From assembly GCA_964344495.1 (NCBI GenBank), contig CAYFNI010000039.1, positions 1-19,673 on the forward strand: a DNA stretch of 19,673 bases. Reading direction: 5' to 3'. Made by a program: the position numbers and the translations under genes. This document shows, in pieces, positions 1 to 8,923 of this stretch. The notes under the pieces are model-generated. The model did no database searches. It was given only the letters and a program-made list of their open reading frames with translations, and was not told the origin of the DNA. This DNA comes from UBA6136 sp964344495 (lineage in GTDB: Bacteria; Pseudomonadota; Gammaproteobacteria; Methylococcales; Methylococcaceae). How positions within the stretch are numbered: the first letter of the stretch is position 1; each line of letters begins with the position of its first letter.

Positions 1-63
1 CAGGCCCGGCTTCCAATCCATCCGCCCGTTCGGGATCCATTAGTGTCGCCAAGGAGTCCGAAC

Positions 64-2331
64 ATGTTGAGCAAAGAACTTGAGCTCTCGCTGAATCAGG
101 CATTTCGGTCCGCCTATGAAAAGCGGCATGAATTCATCTCAGTCGAACACCTGTTGCTGGCGATGCTGGATAACCCGGCCGCCATCGAAGTCCTCGACGC
201 CTGCGGTGCCAATACCGGATGGTTGCGCCATGAGGTGACGGCGTTCATTGACGAAACCACGCCGCTGATTGCTCCCGGCCTGAAACGCGAAACCCAGCCT
301 ACCCTGGGATTCCAGCGCGTGCTGCAGCGGGCGGCCTTTCATGTGCAGTCTTCCGGCAAACAGGAAGTGACCGGCGCCAACGTGCTAGTCGCCATCTTCA
401 GCGAGCAGGATTCGCATGCCGTCTATCTGCTCAATCAGCAGGATGTCACCCGGCTGGATGTGGTCAACTTCATCTCCCACGGCATCTCCAAACTCCATGA
501 CGATGCTGGCACCCAGCCGCGACCGGGCTCGGCCGAGATCGAGGAGGGTGAGCAGGCCGGGGCAAATCCTTTGGAGAAGTTTGCCGAAAACCTCAACGAA
601 CTGGCCCGCATCGGCAAGATCGACCCGTTGATCGGGCGCCGCAGTGAGGTCGAACGCACCATTCAGGTTCTCTGCCGGCGACGCAAGAATAATCCCCTGC
701 TGGTCGGCGAGGCCGGCGTCGGCAAAACGGCTATTGCCGAGGGGCTGGCCAAGAAAATCGTGGAAGGCGATGTCCCGGAGGTATTGGCGAACAGCACCAT
801 TTATTCGCTGGATCTGGGTGCCCTGGTGGCTGGTACCAAATACCGGGGAGATTTCGAGAAGCGCCTGAAGTCGCTGCTGGCCCAACTCAAGAAAGAGCCC
901 CACGCGATCCTCTTTATCGACGAGATTCACACCATTATCGGTGCCGGTTCCGCTTCGGGCGGGGTGATGGATGCATCAAACCTGATCAAGCCGGTCCTGG
1001 CATCCGGGGAATTGCGCTGCATTGGTTCGACCACCTACCAGGAATACCGCGGGATCTTCGAGAAAGACCGCGCGCTGGCTCGACGTTTCCAGAAAATCGA
1101 TGTGCTGGAACCTTCGGTGGACGAGACCTTCCAGATCCTCAAAGGCCTGAAATCCCGCTTCGAGGAACATCACGAGGTCAAGTATTCGCTGGCTGCCCTG
1201 CGTACGGCGGCCGAATTGTCCAACCGCTACATTACCGACCGTCATCTGCCGGACAAGGCGATTGATGTGATCGACGAGGCGGGTGCCTGCCAACGGTTAC
1301 TGCCGACTTCAAAGCGCAAGAAGCTCATCAGCGTGCTTGAAATCGAGGACATTGTCGCCAAGATCGCCCGGATTCCGCCCAAGACCGTATCCACCAACGA
1401 CAAGGACAAACTGCGCGATCTGGAGAAAAACCTGAAGATGCTGGTGTTCGGGCAGGACGAGGCCATATCGACCCTGGCCGCCGCCATCAAGCTGGCACGG
1501 GCCGGTTTGCGCGAGGCCGAGAAACCGATCGGCAGCTTTCTGTTCGCAGGTCCTACAGGCGTCGGCAAGACCGAAGTCACCCGCCAGCTGGCCAAAGTGC
1601 TGGGCGTTGAACTGATCCGCTTCGACATGTCCGAATACATGGAGCGGCATACGGTTTCGCGCCTGATTGGTGCCCCACCCGGCTATGTCGGCTTTGATCA
1701 GGGCGGCTTGCTGACCGAGGAGGTCAACAAGCATCCACACGCGGTGGTGCTGCTGGACGAAATCGAAAAGGCGCATCCGGACGTCTTCAACCTGCTCCTC
1801 CAGGTCATGGATCACGGCACTCTGACCGACAACAATGGTCGCAAGTCGGACTTCCGCAACATCATCCTGATCATGACCACCAATGCCGGCGCGAGCGAAG
1901 GCGGCCGGGCCTCGATCGGATTTACACGCCAGGACCATTCGACCGACAGCCTGCAGGTGATCGAGCGGGCATTCTCGCCCGAATTCCGCAACCGGCTGGA
2001 TGCCGTGATTCAATTCCGGCCGCTCAACATCGAGATCATCGCCCAGGTGGCCGACAAGTTCATGTTCGAACTTGAAGCGCAACTGGCCGAGAAGCATGTC
2101 TCGATCGTGCTTGAGCCCGACGCGCGGCAATGGCTGGCTGAACACGGCTTCGACCCGCAGATGGGGGCGCGGCCAATGGGACGGGTGATCCAGGAAAAGA
2201 TCAAGAAACCGCTGGCCGAAGAAATCCTGTTCGGCAAGCTGGCGAGCGGCGGCGTGGCCAGAATCAGCGTGGAAGGAGGCGAACTGTCTTTCTCGGTGGA
2301 ACGCGTCACCGAGGCATCGGAGCCGGCCTGA
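64..2331 (+). CDS. clpA: ClpA, ATP-dependent Clp protease ATP-binding subunit
   Basis: This is the AAA+ unfoldase that feeds substrates, including N-degron proteins delivered by ClpS, into the ClpP chamber in the cytosol. The 755-residue product matches the family length (E. coli about 758). A Clp N-domain occupies roughly residues 1-145. Walker A of the first AAA+ module is GEAGVGKT at 215-222 with its DE at 286-287; the second module has GPTGVGKT at 496-503 and DE at 565-566. The ClpP-docking loop reads IGF where E. coli ClpA has IGL, a common variant. The ATG at 64 is chosen because AAGGAG at 51-56 lies 7 bases upstream; an in-frame GTG at 43 would overlap that ribosome site. The gene ends 3 bp from the convergent infA stop. 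The 63 bases before it do not encode a recognisable ClpS end, so clpS, if present, lies just outside. Confidence 0.97.
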   Translation: MLSKELELSLNQAFRSAYEKRHEFISVEHLLLAMLDNPAAIEVLDACGANTGWLRHEVTAFIDETTPLIAPGLKRETQPTLGFQRVLQRAAFHVQSSGKQEVTGANVLVAIFSEQDSHAVYLLNQQDVTRLDVVNFISHGISKLHDDAGTQPRPGSAEIEEGEQAGANPLEKFAENLNELARIGKIDPLIGRRSEVERTIQVLCRRRKNNPLLVGEAGVGKTAIAEGLAKKIVEGDVPEVLANSTIYSLDLGALVAGTKYRGDFEKRLKSLLAQLKKEPHAILFIDEIHTIIGAGSASGGVMDASNLIKPVLASGELRCIGSTTYQEYRGIFEKDRALARRFQKIDVLEPSVDETFQILKGLKSRFEEHHEVKYSLAALRTAAELSNRYITDRHLPDKAIDVIDEAGACQRLLPTSKRKKLISVLEIEDIVAKIARIPPKTVSTNDKDKLRDLEKNLKMLVFGQDEAISTLAAAIKLARAGLREAEKPIGSFLFAGPTGVGKTEVTRQLAKVLGVELIRFDMSEYMERHTVSRLIGAPPGYVGFDQGGLLTEEVNKHPHAVVLLDEIEKAHPDVFNLLLQVMDHGTLTDNNGRKSDFRNIILIMTTNAGASEGGRASIGFTRQDHSTDSLQVIERAFSPEFRNRLDAVIQFRPLNIEIIAQVADKFMFELEAQLAEKHVSIVLEPDARQWLAEHGFDPQMGARPMGRVIQEKIKKPLAEEILFGKLASGGVARISVEGGELSFSVERVTEASEPA

Positions 2332-2334
2332 TAT

Positions 2335-2553
2335 TTAGCGCTGGCGGAACGTGATGCGACCCTTGGACAGGTCATAAGGTGTCATTTCAACCTTGACCCG
2401 GTCGCCGGTCAGTATTCGGATGTAGTGCTTGCGCATCTTGCCGGAAATGTGGGCCATTACGATGTGGCCGTTATCCAGCTCGACACGAAAAGTGGTGTTG
2501 GGCAGGGTCTCGATGACCTTGCCTTCCATTTCGATATGATCTTCTTTCGACAT
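2335..2553 (-). CDS. infA: Translation initiation factor IF-1
   Basis: IF-1 binds the 30S A site and works with IF-2 and IF-3 in start-site selection. The 72-residue product is one S1/OB-fold domain and matches E. coli IF-1 almost throughout, including FRVELDNGH, AHISGKMRK and the ending TPYDLSKGRITFRQR. The ATG at 2553 gives exactly the family length; a longer open frame upstream is only read-through. No strong Shine-Dalgarno sequence is visible before this start. The gene follows bpt by 70 bp on the same strand and faces clpA tail to tail with a 3-bp spacer. A promoter-like extended -10 lies upstream at 2596-2604. Confidence 0.97.
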   Translation of the reverse strand: MSKEDHIEMEGKVIETLPNTTFRVELDNGHIVMAHISGKMRKHYIRILTGDRVKVEMTPYDLSKGRITFRQR

Positions 2554-2595
2554 GAGGACTCTGGGCAATGACCCGCTGGGCCTGAAAAAGGCGTG

Positions 2596-2604
2596 ATAGT
2601 AGCA
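2596..2604 (-). promoter_or_regulatory. Extended -10 promoter element for infA
   Basis: Read on the minus strand this is TGCTACTAT, an extended -10 (TGn followed by a hexamer matching TATAAT at four of six bases). No good -35 is seen at normal spacing, as is usual for extended -10 promoters. It lies between the bpt stop and the infA start and would give a leader of about 35-40 bases. It would allow infA transcription independent of the aat-bpt operon. The call rests on motif only. Confidence 0.35.
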
Positions 2605-2623
2605 CATCCGCCCGCCCTCCGAG

Positions 2624-3334
2624 TCAGCCGCAATCAACCGGTTGCCACAACCCCTGAGCGGACAGCCGCTCCAAAGGTCGAAAGGTCGATTTGTACGCCA
2701 TCTTGCGGCACTCGGCGATCCAGAAGCCCAGATAGACGTGGGCCAGTCCACGCTGCCGCATCGCTTCGATCTGCCAAAGCACCGCATAGGTGCCCAGACT
2801 GCGTTGCCGGGCCTCCGGTTCATAGAACGTATAGACCGCCGAGCAGCCATCATCCAACAAGTCCATGACCGCGACGGCCAGCAAGTGCCGCCCTGACCGG
2901 AACGTCACGAACCTGACCGCCTCCCGACGCGGGTGAGCCAGAAACCGGAGATACTCATCCGGCCCCACCTGTCCCATTTCGCCACCGGGGTGGCGAGCCT
3001 GCTGATAGCGCAGGTACAGCTGGTAATGCGCCTCGTCATAATCGGGCGGATACTCGACGACGTCCAGATCCCGATTCAGGCGCAGTACCCGGCTCTGCGC
3101 CCGGTTGGGCCGAAAGTACGCGACCGGCACCCGGACTGGAATACACGCTGAACAGCCCGGACAGTGGGTTCGGTACACCAGGTCACCACTGCGACGAAAG
3201 CCGCTCGCAACCAACCCACTGTACTGCGTACGAGTCAGGTTGAGTTCCGGCGAAAGATAGGCCATCTGGGCGATGCGACCGTCCAGGTAACTGCACGGAT
3301 GTTCAGGCCCCAGAAACAGCGGTACCCGGCTCAT
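2624..3334 (-). CDS. bpt: Aspartate/glutamate leucyltransferase (Bpt)
   Basis: Bpt transfers leucine from Leu-tRNA to proteins bearing N-terminal Asp or Glu, turning them into ClpS/ClpAP substrates. The 236-residue product has the arginyl-transferase-like architecture (N-terminal part PF04376, C-terminal part PF04377). It carries the N-terminal signature PCSYLDGR at 13-20 with Cys14, and the CPGCSAC cluster with Cys58, Cys61 and Cys64. The C-terminal part has GLAHVYLGFWI and MAYKSTFRPLE, typical of this family. The start at 3334 overlaps the aat stop by 4 bp (ATGA), implying translational coupling. Bpt rather than eukaryote-type Ate1 is inferred from the short bacterial form and the aat-bpt-infA-clpA order known from Pseudomonas. 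E. coli lacks this enzyme. Confidence 0.95.
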   Translation of the reverse strand: MSRVPLFLGPEHPCSYLDGRIAQMAYLSPELNLTRTQYSGLVASGFRRSGDLVYRTHCPGCSACIPVRVPVAYFRPNRAQSRVLRLNRDLDVVEYPPDYDEAHYQLYLRYQQARHPGGEMGQVGPDEYLRFLAHPRREAVRFVTFRSGRHLLAVAVMDLLDDGCSAVYTFYEPEARQRSLGTYAVLWQIEAMRQRGLAHVYLGFWIAECRKMAYKSTFRPLERLSAQGLWQPVDCG

Positions 3335-4035
3335 GGCGGCATCCGGGCGGGATCCCAGGCGCTTGCCAACGCCGACTGCTCACACAGCGTGTCCAGCTGG
3401 TGAATGAACATGCTGCGCGGCCATGCCTCTGCCCCCAACCGTTCCAGATGGGGTGTATGGACCTGACAGTCGATCAGCTGGTAACCCCAGGCCTGCAGGC
3501 TGGCACACCCGAGCACGAAGGCCGCCTTGGAGGCATCCGTCACCCGATGAAACATCGATTCGCCGAAAAAAACCTGACCGATGGCCACACCATAAAGCCC
3601 CCCGACCAGTTCATCCCCCTGCCAAGTCTCAAAGCTGTGCGCCAATCCCTGACGATGCAACCGGCCATAGGCCGTCCGCATGGCCTGCGTGATCCAGGTT
3701 CCGCCAGCACCTGGGCGGGGTTGGGCGCAGGCCTGAAGGACCTGATCGAAGGCCCTGTCAAAGCTGAAGTGAAACTCGCCCCGTCGCAGCCGCTTGCCCA
3801 GACTGCGGGACACTCTCACGCGTTCCGGCGTCAATACCCAGCGCGGGTCCGGAGACCACCACAGAATCGGCTCGCCCGGATTGAACCAGGGAAAAATGCC
3901 GTGCCGATAGGCGTTGGCCAGACGCTCGGGTGACAGACAACCGCCCGCAGCGAGCAGGCCATTCGGCTCCTCGAGGGCAGCATCAACCGCCGGAAACGGC
4001 TGCCGGCTGTCGCGCGGATCCAGGACCGCAATCAC
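3331..4035 (-). CDS. aat: Leucyl/phenylalanyl-tRNA--protein transferase
   Basis: Aat adds Leu or Phe from aminoacyl-tRNA to N-terminal Lys or Arg, generating primary N-degrons for ClpS-ClpAP. The 234-residue product equals the E. coli length. It shows the family blocks EPNGLLAAGG (23-32), HGIFPWFNPGEPILWWSPDPR (45-65, given as one block by position), VGGLYGVAIG and FFGESMF. The start is GTG at 4035, which overlaps the upstream acyltransferase stop in a GTGA junction; its own stop overlaps the bpt start. The three genes therefore look like one tightly coupled operon. Its position next to bpt, the second leucyl-transferase, supports a shared N-degron function. Confidence 0.96.
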   Translation of the reverse strand: MIAVLDPRDSRQPFPAVDAALEEPNGLLAAGGCLSPERLANAYRHGIFPWFNPGEPILWWSPDPRWVLTPERVRVSRSLGKRLRRGEFHFSFDRAFDQVLQACAQPRPGAGGTWITQAMRTAYGRLHRQGLAHSFETWQGDELVGGLYGVAIGQVFFGESMFHRVTDASKAAFVLGCASLQAWGYQLIDCQVHTPHLERLGAEAWPRSMFIHQLDTLCEQSALASAWDPARMPP

Positions 4036-5183
4036 CCTGGGCTCCGGTAGGGAGAATGGGTATTCAACTCCGCGATGTACTGTTCCATCAGTGTGGCCTC
4101 GCGCGCCAGAAAGCGTGCAATCGGCATCTGAAACTCTGGGTGGGCCAGCCAGTGATAGGACCAGGTCCGGGTCGGCAGGAAGCCGCGACTGATCTTGTGT
4201 TCACCCTGCGCGCCCGGCTCGAAGCGCTGCAAGCCGCGCTGAATGCAGTAATCGATGCCCTGATAGTAGCAGGCCTCGAAATGCAGGCCGGGAATCTCCT
4301 CCCGACTGCCCCAATAACGACCATACAGACAGTCCTCACCCACCAGAAAATACGCTGCCGCGATAATCTCTCCGTGCCGACGGGCCAGGACCAGACGCAC
4401 ACTGTCTCCGAGGGTAGCAGCCACCTGGGTAAAAAACCCCAGGGTCAGTGCGGGGTAGTTGCCAAATTTGGCAAAGGTGTGACAGTAAAGTGCATGGAAA
4501 GCCTCCCATTCCTTCAGCGTCACGGTGGCGCCCGAGGTCTGGCTCATCACCACGCCAGCCTCATGGACCTGACGGCGCTCACGCAGAATTTCCTTGCGGC
4601 GTTTGGATGTGAGTTGGGCGAGAAAATCGTCAAACGTTTCATAGCCGCGATTGTGCCAATGAAACTGACACCCCACGCGTCGATGCAGACCGGGACTCGC
4701 CGCCAAAGCAGCATCGGTCGCAAACAACCAGTGCAACGACGCAATACCCTGGCGCTCGGCCAGCGCCCGCGCGGCGTCGATGAGCCGGCGCGCCACTTCG
4801 GTGGCATCATCCCCTGAGGCCGTCAAAAGCCGTGGTCCGGTTGCAGGCGTAAACGGCGACGCCACCACCAGCTTGGGGAAATAGGCGATACCCGCCCGCT
4901 CGTGGGCGTCAGCCCAGGCACCGTCGAAAACGAACTCACCAAACGAATTGTCCTTGAGATAGAGCGGCAAGGCTCCACATAGCCGGCCATCGGAGGCCTC
5001 AAGCACCAGATACCAAGGGGTCCAGCCGATCTCAGGCCTGAGGCAACCCTCAGTTTCGAGCGCTAACAGAAATTCATGCCGCAGTGGGGGGTAGCCCGAA
5101 ACGCCCAGGGCATTCCAAGCCTCGGGCCTGATCTCGGCGAGGCCATGACGCAGCAGGCGCACCTTCAGGTCGGTGGGGGGCAT
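4032..5183 (-). CDS. DUF482/FemAB-like GNAT-fold acyltransferase family protein
   Basis: This is a member of the PF04339 family (DUF482, COG3146), often named peptidoglycan biosynthesis protein or GNAT N-acetyltransferase. The substrate is not established. The 383-residue product has the hallmark segment QFHWHNRGY (173-181) followed by a basic stretch SKRRKEILRERR (193-204). It also has IPGLHFEACYYQGIDYC (297-313) and the very conserved block RFEPGAQGEHKISRGF (320-335). There is no signal peptide or membrane segment, so a cytosolic location is likely. The ATG at 5183 is preferred: an in-frame TTG at 5276 would add 31 residues without family similarity and would lie upstream of the likely -10 at 5254-5259. 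Its stop overlaps the aat start, making it the first gene of the aat-bpt operon. A role in N-terminal modification is only a contextual guess. Confidence 0.9.
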   Translation of the reverse strand: MPPTDLKVRLLRHGLAEIRPEAWNALGVSGYPPLRHEFLLALETEGCLRPEIGWTPWYLVLEASDGRLCGALPLYLKDNSFGEFVFDGAWADAHERAGIAYFPKLVVASPFTPATGPRLLTASGDDATEVARRLIDAARALAERQGIASLHWLFATDAALAASPGLHRRVGCQFHWHNRGYETFDDFLAQLTSKRRKEILRERRQVHEAGVVMSQTSGATVTLKEWEAFHALYCHTFAKFGNYPALTLGFFTQVAATLGDSVRLVLARRHGEIIAAAYFLVGEDCLYGRYWGSREEIPGLHFEACYYQGIDYCIQRGLQRFEPGAQGEHKISRGFLPTRTWSYHWLAHPEFQMPIARFLAREATLMEQYIAELNTHSPYRSPG

Positions 5184-5249
5184 GGGCAAGTCGGGCTGTG
5201 CAGATGAGCGGTTGAACGGCAAGCAATCCGGGCCAAATGGCGGTCGATG

Positions 5250-5258
5250 TGGGATAAT
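5250..5258 (+). promoter_or_regulatory. Extended -10 promoter element for ettA
   Basis: The sequence TGGGATAAT is an extended -10 (TGn plus GATAAT, five of six consensus bases). It lies 83 bases before the ettA ATG in the 158-bp divergent region 5184-5341. No clear -35 hexamer is present at standard distance. The rest of that region holds no other motif I can support. It overlaps the candidate -10 of the opposite-strand operon. Confidence 0.4.
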
Positions 5259-5259
5259 A
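5254..5259 (-). promoter_or_regulatory. Possible -10 for the acyltransferase-aat-bpt operon
   Basis: On the minus strand this reads TATTAT, matching five of six bases of the -10 consensus. It is about 70 bases upstream of the ATG at 5183. No convincing -35 is found at 16-18 bp spacing. It is the same AT-rich block that serves as candidate -10 for ettA on the other strand. Weak, motif-only evidence. Confidence 0.3.
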
Positions 5260-5341
5260 GTGTTTGAATCCCCCAAGACTTCCTGCGGCGTGGCCGCGAC
5301 TCCGGGAAACCGTCTACATTCCGCTACTTCCGCATTCCGAA

Positions 5342-6990
<1,649 letters not shown>

Positions 6991-7005
6991 TGCCCCCCCG
7001 GCCCG

Positions 7006-7021
7006 CTCCGGGGCGCCGGAG
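7006..7021. repeat. Short GC-rich hairpin between ettA and deaD
   Basis: CTCCGG and CCGGAG form a perfect 6-bp stem around a GGCG loop, 15 bases after the ettA stop. No T tract follows on either strand, so it is not a canonical intrinsic terminator. It could mark an mRNA end or processing point, or simply reflect GC richness in this 76-bp gap. Confidence 0.3.
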
Positions 7022-7066
7022 AACCCGCGCCCCGGGCACTTACTCCCCCCTACTTTACGGATCTCC

Positions 7067-8914
7067 ATGACCGATACACCTCAATCCTTTGACGATCTCG
7101 CCCTAGCCCCCGCCCTGCTCGAAACGGTGCGGGAAATTGGCTACGAGTCGCCCTCGCCCATTCAGGCCGCACGTTCGCTATCNNNNNNNNNNCTCGCCGG
7201 TCGTGACCTGCGGTGTCAGGCCCAGACCGGCACCGGAAAGACAGCCGCCTTCGCACTGCCCATTCTCAGCCGCATCGATGTATCGCGCCGGGTGCCCCAG
7301 GCACTGGTCCTGGCCCCCACTCGCGAACTGGCGATTCAGGTCGCCGAAGCCTTCCAGACCTATGCCCGCCATCTCGAAGGCTTCCACATCCTGCCCGTTT
7401 ACGGCGGACAGGGCATGGGGCAGCAACTGCGGCAACTGGCGCGCGGCGTCCACGTCATCGTCGGCACGCCAGGCCGGGTCATGGATCACCTGCGCCGCGA
7501 AACCCTGAACCTGGATCACTTGCAGACGCTGGTCCTCGACGAAGCCGACGAAATGCTGCGCATGGGGTTCATCGAGGATGTCGAATGGATTCTCGAACAC
7601 ACGCCCGAAACCCGTCAGACGGCGCTGTTTTCGGCCACCATGCCGCCAGTGATCAAGAAAATCGCCAACCGTCACCTGAACGACCCGGCCGAAATCAAGA
7701 TCCAGAGCAAAACCTCGACCGTTGAAGCCATCAACCAGCAGTACTGGCTGGTCTCCGGCCTGCAGAAACTGGAAGCCCTGACCCGTATCCTGGATGCCGA
7801 TGACATCGACGCGATGATCATCTTCGTCCGCACCAAGACCGAAACCGTCGAACTGGCTGAAAAACTTGAGGCACGGGGTTACGAAGCCGCGGCCCTGAAC
7901 GGCGACATGACCCAGATTCTGCGGGAAAAGGTCATCGACCGGCTGAAAAAGGGCGCACTGGACATCGTCATCGCCACCGACGTAGCCGCCCGCGGGCTGG
8001 ATGTGGAACGCATCACCCACGTCGTCAACTACGACATTCCTTACGATACCGAGACCTACGTGCACCGCATCGGCCGCACCGGTCGCGCCGGTCGCAAGGG
8101 CACGGCGATCCTGTTCGTCGCCCCGCGCGAGCGTCGCATGCTGCGCGCCATCGAACAGGCCACCCGCCAGCCGATCGAGCAGATGCGCCTGCCGACACTG
8201 CGCGACATCGCCGACAAACGCATTGAACAGTTCAAGGCCCAGCTGGTTGAAACGCTGGATGGCGAGGACATCAGCTTCTACCGCGAGCTGGTCGACAAGC
8301 TGATTGCCGAGGAAATTGGCGAAGCCGCTGACATCGCCGCCGCCATTGCCCACCTGCTCTACCGGGAACGGCCGCTGGCCGCAGCCGCAGAACCGGAGCC
8401 CCCGGTGCGGGAATTTTCCCGCGATTATGGCGACGATCGGCGCCCACCGCCCCGTCGCCATGACCGGAATGATCGTTTCGAAGGACGGCGCGAAACCCCG
8501 CGCGAACCCCGGAACGAGTTCCGGCGCCCGGATGGCGACATGCGCAGTTTCACGATTGATGTCGGCCGCACCCACGGCGTGATGCCCAAAGACATCGTCG
8601 GCGCGATCGCTAATGAGGGTGGCATTGGCGCCCGCCAGATCGGGGCCATCAAGCTGTTCGACACTTACAGCACGGTGGAACTGCCAGCCGGCCTGCCAAG
8701 CGAGGTATTCCAGGCACTGTCGCGCACCTGGATCCGCGGTCAACGCATCAACCTGCAGCCGGCCGAAGGTGGCGCGCGCAAATCCGCGGCAGCGCCCAAG
8801 CGCAGCTACGGCGGCAAACCGGCGGGCGACAAGCCGCCACGCAAGAAAAAAGTGGAAGGTCTGACGCTGCCACCCTCCAAGTATCGGTCCAAACCCAAAC
8901 CCGACTCCGATTAA
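7067..8914 (+). CDS. deaD: ATP-dependent DEAD-box RNA helicase (DeaD/CsdA type)
   Basis: This helicase remodels RNA, typically in ribosome assembly and mRNA decay in the cold. The nominal 615-residue product shows motif I AQTGTGKT (52-59), PTRELA, TPGR, motif II DEAD (158-161) and SAT (189-191). It also has ATDVAARGLD and motif VI HRIGRTGR (333-340). A DbpA-type RNA-binding domain (PF03880) starts near residue 491 and is followed by a basic tail rich in K, R and P. That layout favours DeaD/CsdA over RhlE, RhlB or SrmB. Ten N bases at 7183-7192 fall between the PIQ of the Q motif and GRD, so the exact residues there are unknown. The ATG at 7067 fits the family N-terminus; only a weak ribosome site is visible. 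The gene starts 76 bp after ettA and 9 bp separate its stop from the next gene. Confidence 0.94.
   Translation: MTDTPQSFDDLALAPALLETVREIGYESPSPIQAARSLXXXXLAGRDLRCQAQTGTGKTAAFALPILSRIDVSRRVPQALVLAPTRELAIQVAEAFQTYARHLEGFHILPVYGGQGMGQQLRQLARGVHVIVGTPGRVMDHLRRETLNLDHLQTLVLDEADEMLRMGFIEDVEWILEHTPETRQTALFSATMPPVIKKIANRHLNDPAEIKIQSKTSTVEAINQQYWLVSGLQKLEALTRILDADDIDAMIIFVRTKTETVELAEKLEARGYEAAALNGDMTQILREKVIDRLKKGALDIVIATDVAARGLDVERITHVVNYDIPYDTETYVHRIGRTGRAGRKGTAILFVAPRERRMLRAIEQATRQPIEQMRLPTLRDIADKRIEQFKAQLVETLDGEDISFYRELVDKLIAEEIGEAADIAAAIAHLLYRERPLAAAAEPEPPVREFSRDYGDDRRPPPRRHDRNDRFEGRRETPREPRNEFRRPDGDMRSFTIDVGRTHGVMPKDIVGAIANEGGIGARQIGAIKLFDTYSTVELPAGLPSEVFQALSRTWIRGQRINLQPAEGGARKSAAAPKRSYGGKPAGDKPPRKKKVEGLTLPPSKYRSKPKPDSD
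7183..7192. other. Assembly gap (10 N) inside deaD
   Basis: Ten consecutive undetermined bases interrupt deaD between the Q-motif glutamine region and motif I. Taken literally they keep the frame but give two more residues between PIQA and GRD than E. coli DeaD has by my recollection. The run may therefore be a placeholder of arbitrary length, or the bases at its left edge may be unreliable. Confidence 0.98.
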
Positions 8915-8923
8915 GGACCGCCC

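Noticed and set aside
1..63. Possible end of clpS before clpA
   Set aside because: None of the three forward frames gives a ClpS-like C-terminus in these bases, so it is not called.
3930..4817. A 295-codon plus-strand frame opposite aat and the DUF482 gene
   Set aside because: No family similarity and it lies over two well-supported genes.
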